From Isoetes taiwanensis (lineage: Eukaryota; Streptophyta; Lycopodiopsida; Isoetales; Isoetaceae): 64,000 nucleotides of DNA. Location of the stretch: NCBI GenBank assembly GCA_021234155.1, contig JAJEKV010000031.1, positions 5,064,356-5,128,355 of the forward strand. Direction: 5' to 3'. The position numbers and the translations under genes were made by a program. A model generated the notes under the pieces. It had not been told where the DNA came from, searched no databases, and saw nothing but the letters and a program-made list of their open reading frames with translations. The number at the start of each line of letters is the position of its first letter. The first letter of the stretch is position 1. Shown one piece after another: positions 1-9,790 of the stretch.

Positions 1-207
1 CTAGCCTCCTCGATCCGACGTTGTCTTCAGAAAAGCAAGGCTATTTCTTCAGCAGTTTTTCCTCCCTTGTTTTCGACAAGGCGGAGGTTCATTTATGGCG
101 CCTAAAGCAAAGACGGCCTTCTACGCCCCCCGATCTGGCCGTTGTTCGCCAGCTTCATGAATGATGTGCAAAAGTGGCATGATGATGCTAAGAAAAGGTA
201 TTTTTGC

Positions 208-539
208 AAAAGTTGACATGCACATGTATTGGTGACATGTCATGCCAAGTAAGCAAGGCCAACTTTGACTAGGCCAAAAAATAAAAAAAATGTGCAACTT
301 TGGTTTTCCATGGGTTGATGTGGCAAATTTCGGGTGACATGGCAAGATATGGGTGATGTGGACGTGATGATAACCCACCCTATGCAAACTCTCTCAAGCG
401 TGTTTTGTCTCCCAGATCGATGCAAAAAAATGTAGGGTTCACGTTATGGGTGCTCCCCTTGCCACAAGTGGCCAAGAGTTGGCGTGGCATGTCGCTACCC
501 CTTGTGGTAACTAACAAACAAAGATGGCAAAGATGATGT
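208..539 (+). repeat. Spacer of minisatellite block, copy 1
   Basis: This non-coding stretch recurs almost unchanged at 1476-1808, and a shorter version recurs at 4531-4690 (+) and 8450-8600 (-). It runs from a GACATGCACATG motif, through an A-rich run and a CATGGGTTGATGTGGCAA motif, to GATGATGTGGCACTC just before the 38-bp array. Short open frames exist in it, but they are shared by all copies with frame breaks and show no family similarity, so I do not call genes here. Confidence 0.75.
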
Positions 540-1475
540 GGCACTCAAACATGGCTCAAACATGCCACGTGGGTTTCTCCAACATGCCACCTAGGCTCCA
601 ACATGCCAAGGTGGCTCAAACATGCCACCTAAGCTCCAACATGCCAAGGTGGCTCAAACATGCCACCTAGGCTCCAACATGCCAAGGTGGGAGCTCAAAT
701 ATGCCACCTAGGCTCCAACATGCCAAGGTGGCTCAAACATGCCACCTAGGCTCCAACATGCCAAGGTGAGCCCCAACATGCCACCTAGGCTCCAACATGC
801 CAAGGTGGCTCAAACATGCCACCTAGGCTCCAACATGCCAAGGTGAGCCCAACATGCCACCTAGGCTCCAACAAGCCAAGGTGGCTCAAACATGCCACGT
901 GGCTCCAACATGCCAAGTTGGCTCAAACATGCAACCTAGGCTCCAACATGCCAAGGTGGCTCAACATGCCACCTAGGCTCCAACATGCCAAGGTGGCTCA
1001 AATATGCCACCTAGGCTCCAACATGCCAAGGTGGCTCAAACATGCCACCCAGGCTCAAACATGTCAAGGTGGTTCAAATATGCCACCTAGGCTCCAACAT
1101 GCCAAGGTGGTTCCAACATGGCACCCTAGGCTCCAACATGCCAAGGTGGCTCAAACATGCCACCTAGGCTCAAGCATGCCAAGGTGGCCCAACATGCCAC
1201 CTAGGCTCCAACATGCCAAGGTGGCTCAACATGCCACCTAGGCTCAAACATGCCAAGGTGGCTCAAACATGCCACCCAGGCTCAAACATGCCAAAGTAGC
1301 TCCAACATGCCACCTAGGCTCCAACATGCCAAGGTGGCTCAAACATGCCACCCAGGCTCAAACATGCCAAGGTGGCTCAAACATGCCATGTAGGCTCAAA
1401 CATTCCAATTAGGCGTAAACATGCCAAGGTGGCACAAACATGCCAAGGTGGCGTAAACATGCTTAAGGTGGCACA
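540..1475 (+). repeat. 38-bp minisatellite array A1 (two 19-bp halves)
   Basis: The tandem array is built from two alternating 19-bp halves, CCACCTAGGCTCCAACATG and CCAAGGTGGCTCAAACATG. The length corresponds to about 24 dimers, with small indels and some missing halves. CCACCTAGG of one half is complementary to CCAAGGTGG of the next apart from one pair, so each dimer can fold into a 9-bp stem with a 10-nt loop. Because 38 is not a multiple of 3, long open frames appear across it by chance of indels. The frames end at the TAG inside CCTAGG, and I treat them as non-coding. Confidence 0.95.
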
Positions 1476-1808
1476 AAAGTTGACATGCACATGTTGATGT
1501 GGCATGCCATTGGTGACATGTCATGCCAAGTAAGCAAGGCCAACTTTTGACTAGGCAAAAATAAAAAAAAGATGTGCAACTTTGGTTTTCCATGGGTTGA
1601 TGTGGCAAAATTTTGGTGACATAGCAAGATATGGGTGACCACCCCATGCAAACTCTCTGGTGTTTGTCTCCATCTCGATGCAAAAAAAATGTAGGGTTCA
1701 CGTTATGGTTGCCCCTTGCACAAGTGGCCAAGAGTTGCCAAGGTGGCATGTCGCTACCCCTTGTGGCATTTAACAAACAAAGATGGCAAAGATGATGTGG
1801 CACTCCAA
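1476..1808 (+). repeat. Spacer of minisatellite block, copy 2
   Basis: This is a second copy of the spacer at 208-539, placed 1268 bp downstream. Spacer plus array therefore form a higher-order unit that is itself repeated. It differs by small indels and substitutions. Confidence 0.8.
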
Positions 1809-2255
1809 ACATGGCTCAAACATGCCACGCCGGGCCCAACATGCCACCATGCCAAGGTCTAAACATGCCAAGGTGGCTCAAACATGCCACCTAAGTCCAA
1901 CATGCCAAGGTGGCTCAAACATGCCACCTAGGTTCAGGTATGCAAGGTGGCTCAATGCCAACATGCCAAGGTGGCTCAAACATGCCACCTAGGGTCCAAC
2001 ATGCCAAGGTGGCTCCAACATGCCACCTAGGTTCCAACATGCCAAGGTGGCTCAAACATGCCACCTAGGCTCAAACATCCAACATGCCAAGGTGGCTCAA
2101 CATGCCACCCAGGGTTCAACATGCCAAGGTGGCTCAAATATGCCACCCAGGCTCCAACATGTTGGCAGTGGCTCAAACATGCCACCTAGGCCCACGTGGC
2201 ATGTTGGAGCCGCACGTGGCATGTTGGAGCCGCCAAGGTTGGCATATTGGAGCCT
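1809..2255 (+). repeat. 38-bp minisatellite array A2, orientation switch at its end
   Basis: The same 19/38-bp units as array A1 read on the plus strand up to about 2190. The last three units (about 2191-2252) are in the opposite orientation, reading GGCATGTTGGAGCC. The switch falls inside a CCTAGGCCCACGTGG junction. Confidence 0.9.
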
Positions 2256-2289
2256 ACAAAATGTGTTCTTGACTTCTAATTACAAGGTT

Positions 2290-2475
2290 ATTAATCGAGA
2301 GGGTAAATCCAAACCCCATTTCGGCTTATTGTTTGTTTTCAACCGCAGCCGGTTGTTTGTTTTCACCATATCTCAAGCGCAACTGAAGAACTCGACCTCC
2401 ATAACGTAAACCCTACAATAACCTAGCAACGACAGGTTTACGCTTTGGAGGCCAAAACGTGGTCGATTTCTTTGA
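2290..2475 (+). repeat. Partial copy of the ~0.8-kb satellite module
   Basis: The sequence starts with AAATCCAAACCCCATTTCGG and contains CCATAACGTAAACCCTACAA and TTTACGCTTTGGAGGCC. It matches the 5' part of the units at 2630 and 3434 and a further copy at 54966-55150. In both isolated places it lies next to a 38-bp minisatellite array. Bases 2476-2629 show no feature. Confidence 0.75.
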
Positions 2476-2629
2476 TAACTAGGTGGACCATTTCTAAACA
2501 TGCATGGGGAGCCCATGAGAACAAATAACAGAGTTTCGATCTATTGGCCAACCCGAAAGTGATCCCAAACAATTTTGCTAATGATAATAAAGGCTTCTAG
2601 ACTTTTAATTGCAAAACTAGGAGGAGATT

Positions 2630-4215
2630 AAATCCAAACCCCATTCTCGGCAGTTTCATAATGCCTCTGTTTTCAAACACAAATGCCGACCATGTCCCAA
2701 GTGCAACGGACTAAAGCCCGACTTCCATAACGAAACCCTACAATAACCCGGCAAGGCATGTGGTTTACGCTTTGGAGGCCATACCCCAGCCGATTGGACC
2801 AGGATCTTGCACAATATCATGAGGTAGTGGGAGGGCATTGACGCCTATGCTATGGAGCCCTAAAACCTTCCGTAAGCGCTCAACCCAAAAGGTCCTCTCG
2901 AAGGTCCTTGGCCACGGACGGGCAACTCTCCCACCCCTGAATCCGGATCCGATCGCCAACGGACTCAAACATCGACATTACCTTGGAGACCAAGTTTCGC
3001 GGGCGTAAGACCACCCCCGCCCAGAAAAAGCGCCAAAGTAGCTCATGTCCAACACGTCAGAGGAATTGGCCTTAGCGGAGGGTGCGCAATACCGCCATGT
3101 AGAGGGTTCGCGGCTTTTGCTGCAAAAATGACCGTGGTAACTTGGTGTCTAGGGTAATTTCGTTGTTTCTGACGATATATGGCTAAGTCAAATCTCCATT
3201 CCGAGCCTTTGTAACGCCCGAACGACAAAACACTTGGGTTTCTACACTCACGATCGCAGACACTTTGCGGTTTGATATGTTCTCACGCATGTATCTTGAA
3301 TTTGTTTGAACCTGCTCAAAGCAAGTTACTTGAATGGAGAATTCAACTCTTTGGATAGGGGAAACCGGCCCGGAAGGGAGGCATTGGCATTTGCCCTCCT
3401 GAGGAGCACCGGTAGGAAAGCCCGCGTTTCTGTAAATCCAAACCCCATTTCGCTGGGCTTTTATTGCTTGTTTTCAATCGCAGCCTTCTGGGGACCATGT
3501 CTCAAGTGCAATCTAAAACTGACCTCCATAACGTAAACCCTACAATAACCTAGCAACATAATGTGGTTTACGCTTTGGGAGGCCATACCCCAGCCCATTG
3601 GACCGTGATCTTGCACAATGTCATGAGGTAGTGGGAGGGGCTGACGCCGTAAGACGGAGCCCTAAAACCTTCCGTAAGAAGTTTGTCCCAAAGGTCTCTC
3701 TCGAGGGTCCTTGGCCACGGACGTGGGCAACTCTCCCACCCCTAACGGGTGATCTAACTCTTCCAACGGACTAAAAACATCGACATTACCCCGAGACCAA
3801 GTTTCGTGGGCAGAAGACCACCCCGCCCCCTAAGCGCCAAAGTAGCTCATGTCCAACACGCTCAGAGTGAATTGGCCTTAGCTGAGGGTGCGTAATACCG
3901 CCATGTAGAGGGTTCGTGTTTTTTGTCGCAAAAGAGGAGTCCCTAGGGTAATTTCGCTGCTTCTGACGACATGGCTAAGTCAAATCTCCATTCCGAGCCT
4001 TTTGTACCGCCCGAACGACAAAACACTTGGGTTTCTACACTGGCCGACCGCAGGACACTTTCATGAGGGATTCTCCTGACAGATCTTGAATTTTTGAGCC
4101 TGCCAAGCAAGTTACCGGAATAGAGAATTCAACGGCCGGATAGGGAAACCGGTTCCGGAAGGGAGGCATTGGCATTTGCCCTCCCGCAGGAGCACCGGTA
4201 GGAAAGCCCGCCCCA
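2630..4215 (+). repeat. Two tandem copies of a ~804-bp satellite
   Basis: Unit 1 spans 2630-3433 and unit 2 spans 3434 to about 4215. Both begin AAATCCAAACCCCATT and end with GGAGCACCGGTAGGAAAGCCCG. Internal landmarks recur in order: GGTTTACGCTTTGG, CTTGGCCACGGACG, ACCAAGTTTCG, AACGCCCGAACGACAAAACA. Several blocks (ACCAAGTTTCGGGGGCGTAAGACCACC-like and CTAGGGTAATTTCG) are shared with the 820-bp family at 5576-8370, so the two are diverged relatives. No protein similarity is seen. Confidence 0.85.
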
Positions 4216-4530
4216 GAACCTTTGTGATGTCCCGCCCCCGGGTCCGGCCACCTAGGCTATAACATGCCACCCGGGCCGCAACATGCCACGCGGAGCTCCA
4301 ACATGCCAAGTTGGCTCCAACATGCCACCTAGGCTCAGCATGCCAAGGTGGCTCAAATATGCCACCTAGGCTCCAACATGCCACCGGGCTTCAACATGCC
4401 AATGAGGCTCCAACATGCCAACTAGGCTCCAACATGCCTAGGAGCCACCCAGCATGCCACCTAGGTCCAACATGCCAAGGTGGCTCCAACATGCCACCTA
4501 GGCTCAAGCATGCCACCTAGGCACTCCAAG
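4216..4530 (+). repeat. 38-bp minisatellite array B
   Basis: This is a short array of the same 19-bp halves in plus orientation, more degenerate than A1. It begins immediately after the 804-bp satellite, and its spacer follows at 4531. Confidence 0.9.
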
Positions 4531-4690
4531 TGGTGACATGGCATGTCAAGTAAGCAAGGCCAAGTTTTGACTAGGCTAAAAATGAAAAGATGTCCATCTT
4601 TGGTCTTTTCATTGGGTGATGTTGGCAAATTTTGGGTGACATGGCTAGATGGTGGTGACGGACTAGGACTTTATGCAAGAAATATGATAA
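4531..4690 (+). repeat. Spacer fragment, left arm of a large inverted pair
   Basis: It runs from GGTGACATGGCATGTCAAG to the GGTGATGTTGGCAAATTT region and is matched in reverse complement at 8450-8600. Together with arrays B and C it forms inverted arms around the 310-bp and 820-bp satellites. Confidence 0.8.
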
Positions 4691-4750
4691 CCTTTGAAAT
4701 TTTGTAGAGGAGTTTGGCAAGGATAGAATAGAAGGATCTTGAGAACTCAC

Positions 4751-5555
4751 AAGCCCCTTTCCGCTGAAGGGAGTTCGAAAGCATGTCAAGCGCAGGGGAT
4801 TCGACCCCATCTCCTGCATGGTCCCCGTGAGCATACACGAGAACTCCATGCAAAGTTTCGGATGTGTGAGTCTCCGCCTTGACGCTGAGATAAACCCTAG
4901 CAAACCCTAGGGTTTGATAGGGTTTACATTCTGGGATGTCCGATGACCCGTGAGGGCCCGTGATCCGACGTGGAATACCCGCGGCCGGATTACCCTCATG
5001 GCACCGGGAGACAGAGCCAAATTTCTTGGCAAAGATACCTTTTCGGAGACTCCTTCACAAGCCCCTTTCCAAAGGAAGGGGAGTCTGAAAGCATGCATGC
5101 GCAGGGGATTCGGACCCCATCTCCCGCATGGTCCCCGTGAGCATACACAGAGAACTCCATGCAAAGTTTCGGATGTGTGAGTCTCCGCCTTGACGCTGAG
5201 ATAAAACCCTAGCAAACCCTAGGGTTTGATAGGGTTTACATTCGGGATGTCCGGATGACCCGCAGGGCCCGTGATCCGACGCGGAATACCCGCGGCCGAT
5301 TACCCTCATGGCACCGGGAGACAGAGCCAAATTTCCTGGCAAAGATACCTTTCTGAGACTCCCCCTTCACAAGCCCCTTTCCAAAGGAAGGGGAGTTCGA
5401 AAGCATGCCGCACAGGGGATTTGACCCCATCTCCCGCATGGTCCCCGTGAGCATACACGAGAACTCCATGCAAAGTTTCGATGTGTTAGTCTCCGCCTTG
5501 ACGCCGAGATAAACCCTACCAAACCCTAGGGTTTGGTAGGATTTACATTCGGGAT
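4751..5555 (+). repeat. ~310-bp tandem repeat (2.6 copies) with telomere-like palindrome
   Basis: Units start at 4751, 5059 and 5371 with AAGCCCCTTTCC (spacing 308 and 312 bp); the third unit is partial. Each contains the palindrome CAAACCCTAGGGTTTG (4901-4916, 5213-5228, 5520-5535). In copy 1 it is flanked by AAACCCTA and TAGGGTTT, giving a 34-bp near-perfect dyad at 4892-4925. A further scrap of the family (TACCTTTCGAGACTCCCTTC) is at about 8390-8415. I see no gene. Confidence 0.9.
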
Positions 5556-5575
5556 GCTCCTCCATCAAGAGGGCC

Positions 5576-8370
5576 GGAACTTGTCCCCTAGGGTAATTTC
5601 GGCGCCCAGATGACATGGAGAGGTCGGATCGCCAAACCGGGGCCTCCTCCATGCCCCAAAATAAAAACGTGGGTCTAAACCCCGCCGTGGCCAATCTGCG
5701 GCCATCCCAATCAAAAATCGAGGGTCTAAAGCTCACCCGAAATACCGGGATTTTCCTCAGACGGGCCACTTGGCAAGCCACTGGTTGAAAACCATGATTT
5801 TTCCCCGCCCCATGCATTAATCATGAATTTCCGGATCATAAACACAAAGAAAAGCACGATGATAAAAACCGGTCTCGAAAAAGGTGAAATCTTTATGTGA
5901 TGTGCAAAGCATGACGCCAAGACACGCAAGAGAAAATGCATTGGCAATAGAAGCACAAGCAGAGGCATGAGACGAAGCTCGAGCCAACCCCTTCCCGAGG
6001 CCACCGGCCTCGGAACGCCCCATCGGGCGCTGGAGCTAGCTTTGCTTCTCCGTGGTCACATGTATACCACCTAGCAGTCCTAGTGCCGCTATTCTCACTT
6101 CGATCTTCTACCTGTGGCCTCGTGGTGAACCCCAAGTATCTTGTTCTTGCAGCTAATCCAAGCCGGGGCCGAGGACGGGCTGGACCCCCACTCCCGAATC
6201 GAGAACTGGCTCGCCTTAATGGACCCTAACATCCCCATTACCTAGGGGACCAAGTTTCGGGCAGTAAGACCACCCCTCTTCAAGAAACGCCAAAGTAGGT
6301 CGCTTACTACACACTTGTAGTCAATTGGCATGGAGGTGGATGTCAATACCTCCTAGTGAGGGGTAAGTGATTGATCCCTTGGGAAAACTCGCCGTGGAAC
6401 TTGTCCCCTAGGGATAATTTTCGCTGCCCGGACGACGCCGGTGAGGTCGGATCGCCAATCCGGGGCCTCCTTCATGCCCCAAAATCGAAAAACGTGGTCT
6501 AAACCCCGGCCAAGGCCAACAAGGGCCATCCCAATCAAAAATCGAGGGTCTAAAACTCATCCGAAATACCGGGATTTTCCTATATACTCGGGCCACTTGA
6601 CAAGCCAGCTGGTTGAAACCCAGGATTTTTCCCCGCCCCATGCATTAATTATGAATTTCCGGAGCATAAACACAAAGAAAAGCACGTATAAAAATTCGGT
6701 CTCAAAAAAAAAGGTGAAATCTTGGCAGATGTGCAAGATGACGCCGCACACGCAAGAGAAAATGCACCGCAATAGAAGCACAAGCAGAGGCATGAGACGA
6801 AGCCTAAGCCAACCCCTTCCGGAGACCACCGCCTTTGAACGCCCTACTAGGTAGTGGAGCTAGCTTTTCTTCTCCGTGGTCACATGTATACCACCTAGCA
6901 GTCCTAGTGCCCTATTGTCACTTCAATCTTCTACCGTGGCCTCGTGGTGAACCCCAAGTATCTTGTTCTTGTGCTAATCCGGGGGGTCGAGGGACTGGCT
7001 GACCCCCCACCGAATCGAGAATCGGGTTCGCCTAATGGACCCTAACATCCCCATTACCTAGGGGACCAAGTTTCGGGGGCGTAAGACCACCCCCCTTCAA
7101 GAAACGCCAAAGTAGGTCGCTTACTACACACTTGTAGTCAATTGGCATGGAGGTGGATGCCAATACCTCCTAGTGAGGGGTAAGTGATTGATCCCTTGGG
7201 AAAAACTCGCCGTGGGAACTTGTCCCCTAGGGTAATTTCGCCGCCGGACGACGCTGAGGTCGGATCGCCAATCCCGGCCTCCTCCATGCACCAAAAATCG
7301 GTAAAAACGGGTCTAAACCCCGCCAAGGCCAATGGTGGCCATCCCAATCAAAAATCGAGGGTCTAAAACTCATCCGAAATACCGGGATTTTCCTATACTC
7401 GGGGCCACTTGACAAGCCACCGGTTGAAAACCAGATTTTTCCCCGCCCCATGCATTAATTATAAATTTCCGGAGCATAAACACAAAGAAAAGCACGATAA
7501 AAATTCGGTCTCAAAAAAAGGTGAAATTCATATGATGTGCAAAGATGACGCCGACACACGCAAGAGAAAATGCACCGCAATAGAAGCACAAGCTGCAGGC
7601 ATGAGACGAAGCCCCGAGCCAACCCCTTCCTGAGACCACCGCCTGAACGCCCTACTCAGGTAGTGGAGCTAGCTTTGCTTCTCCGTGGGTCACATGTATA
7701 CCACCTAGCAGTCCTAGTGCCGCTTATTCTCACTTCAATCTTCTACTGTGGCCTCGTGGTGAACCCCAAGTATCTTGTTCTCGCAGCTAGTCCAAGCCGG
7801 GGCCGAGGACATGGCCGGACCCCCACCCGAATCGAGAACTTTCGCCAATGGACCCGAACATCCCCATTACCTAGGGGACCAAGTTTCTCGGGCGTAAGAC
7901 CACCCCTCTCCAAGAAACGCCAAAGTAGGTCGCTTACTACACACTTGTAGTCAATTGGCATGGAGGTGGATGCCTAATACCTCCTAGTGAGGGGTAAGTG
8001 ATTGATCCCCCGGGAAAACTCGCTGCGGAACTTGTCCCCTAGGGTAATTTCGTCGTTCGACGACGGGCGCAGGTCGGATCGCCAACCGGGCCTCCATGCC
8101 CCAAAATCCAAAAACGTGGTCTGTTTGTCGGGCCAACTACGGCCATCCCAATAAAAATCGAGGGTCTAAAACTCATCCGAAATACCGGGATTTTCCTATA
8201 CTCGGGCCATTTGGCAAGCCAGCTGGCTGAAAACCAGGATTTTTCCCCGCCCCATGCATTAATTATGAATTTTGAGCATAAACACAAAGAAAAGCACGTG
8301 ATAAAAAACTGGTCTCAAAAAGGTGAAATTCTTGGTGGATGTGCAAAGATGACATAAAGATACGCAAGAG
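5576..8370 (+). repeat. ~820-bp satellite, 3.4 tandem copies
   Basis: Units begin at 5576, 6396, 7215 and 8027 with GGAACTTGTCCCCTAGG (lengths 820, 819, 812, then a partial unit). Recurrent landmarks in order are ATCGAGGGTCTAAA, CCGAAATACCGGGATTTTCC, CCCCGCCCCATGCATTAAT, CAAGAGAAAATGCA, GGTCACATGTATACCACC, CCTCGTGGTGAACCCCAAG and AAGTGATTGATCCC. Several short open frames on both strands recur in register with the repeat, but indels between copies break them. They read as shadows of a repeat, not proteins. Confidence 0.92.
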
Positions 8371-8449
8371 AAAATGCACCAGCATATATATACCTTTCGA
8401 GACTCCCTTCACAAGAAAGGGGGCCGCTGAGGTGCCTCGCCCTAAGGTT

Positions 8450-8600
8450 TGCATAAAAGACATCCAAGGTCCATGTCACCATCATCTAGCCATGTCACCT
8501 AAAAATTTGCCAACATCACCCATCGAAAAGACCAAAGATGGACATCTTTGGTTTTTGGCCTAGTCAAAACTTGACCTTGCTTACTTGGCATGCCATGTCA
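8450..8600 (-). repeat. Spacer fragment, right arm of the inverted pair
   Basis: This is the reverse complement of 4531-4690, including a GGTGATGTTGGCAAATTT equivalent and a CTTACTTGGCATGCCATG motif. It lies directly before array C. Confidence 0.8.
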
Positions 8601-9215
8601 CCACTTGGGGTGCCTAGGTGGCATGCTTGAGACTAGGTGGCATGCCCGAGCCACCTTGGCATGTTGGAGCCCTAGGCATGGCATGTTGGAGCCACCTTGG
8701 CATGTTGGAGCCCACGCGGGCATTATGGAGTCCACGCGGCATGTTTGAGCCACCTTGGCATGTTGGAGCCCAGGTGGCATGTTTGGAGCCCACCTGGATG
8801 TTTGAGCCACCGGCATGTTTGAGCCCGGTGGCATGTTGGAGCCTAGGTGGCATGTTTGAGCCACCTTGGAGATGTTTGAGCCTAGGTGGCATGTTGGAGC
8901 CACCTTGGCATGTTGGAGCCCAAGTGAGCCCCGATGGCATGTTTGAGCCTATGTGGCATGTTTGAGCCACCTAGGAATGTTGGAGCCTAGGTGGCATGTT
9001 GGAGCCCACGCAAGAGATATTTGAGCCACCTTGGCAAGTTGGAGCATAGGTGGCATGTTGGAGCCCCAACTTCATGGGCATGTTTGAGCACGCTGGAGCC
9101 TAGGTGGCATGTTTGAGCCATTTTGTCATGTGGGAGCCTTCAGGTGGCATGTTGGAGCCACCTTGGCATGTTTGAGCCTAGGTGGCATGTTAGAGCCACC
9201 TTGGCATGTTGGTGC
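8601..9215 (-). repeat. 38-bp minisatellite array C (inverted)
   Basis: Units read CATGTTGGAGCCTAGGTGG and CATGTTTGAGCCACCTTGG on the plus strand, the reverse complement of arrays A and B. Open frames on both strands are products of the repeat. Confidence 0.93.
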
Positions 9216-9279
9216 ATGTATTATGCAAAAAATAGGTGTTAAGTAATTGAAGTGAAGGAAGCAAACTTGTGTTACATGG

Positions 9280-9790
9280 AATACTAGTATAAGAACATGT
9301 GATCGTGGCACGCATCACATGTAGCAAATCAAGTATGGCCCTAATACTATAAAGACCCAAGATATGGAAGGATAGGACATGTAGAGAATCAAGCATTTTT
9401 CCATTTCTATAAAGACATGTGAGAATAGAAGTATTACACATGTCGAATTCATGTATTCTTTCCTACAATGCCTTAGCAAATAAAGCACTGGGTCCTACTA
9501 CTATAAAGACGCGACATGGAAGCATATGACACGTAGAGAATCAAGTATTCTTTCCGACTTCTATAAAGACATGTGACAATAGAAGTATTACACATGTCGA
9601 ATTCATGTATTCTTTTCCTACAATGCCTTAGCAAACAAAGTACTCATCCTACTACTATAAAGACATGTGAATGGAAGTATAGGACATGTAGAGAATCAAA
9701 TATTCTTTCCTACATCTATAAAGACATGTGACAATAGAATTATTAGACATGTAGAAATTCAAGTACTTTTTCCTACAAAGGATTGTATTA
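9280..9790 (+). repeat. 154-bp higher-order tandem repeat
   Basis: CTATAAAGAC recurs at 9347, 9407, 9501, 9561, 9655 and 9716. The spacings alternate 60, 94, 60, 94, 61, so the true unit is 154 bp made of two related sub-units. Each sub-unit carries ACATGT motifs and TTCTTTCCTAC-like ends. Nothing coding is visible. Confidence 0.88.

Noticed and set aside
816-1241. 141-codon open frame with repeated Pro/His/Met-rich peptide
   Set aside because: It is a by-product of indels in the 38-bp array. The normal repeat places TAG in frame, and similar frames occur on both strands of every array copy.
540-2255. CRISPR-like array
   Set aside because: Units are contiguous with no unique spacers, in a plant nuclear context.
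5236-5817. 193-codon minus-strand open frame across the satellites
   Set aside because: It crosses the junction of two tandem repeat families and is broken in neighbouring copies.
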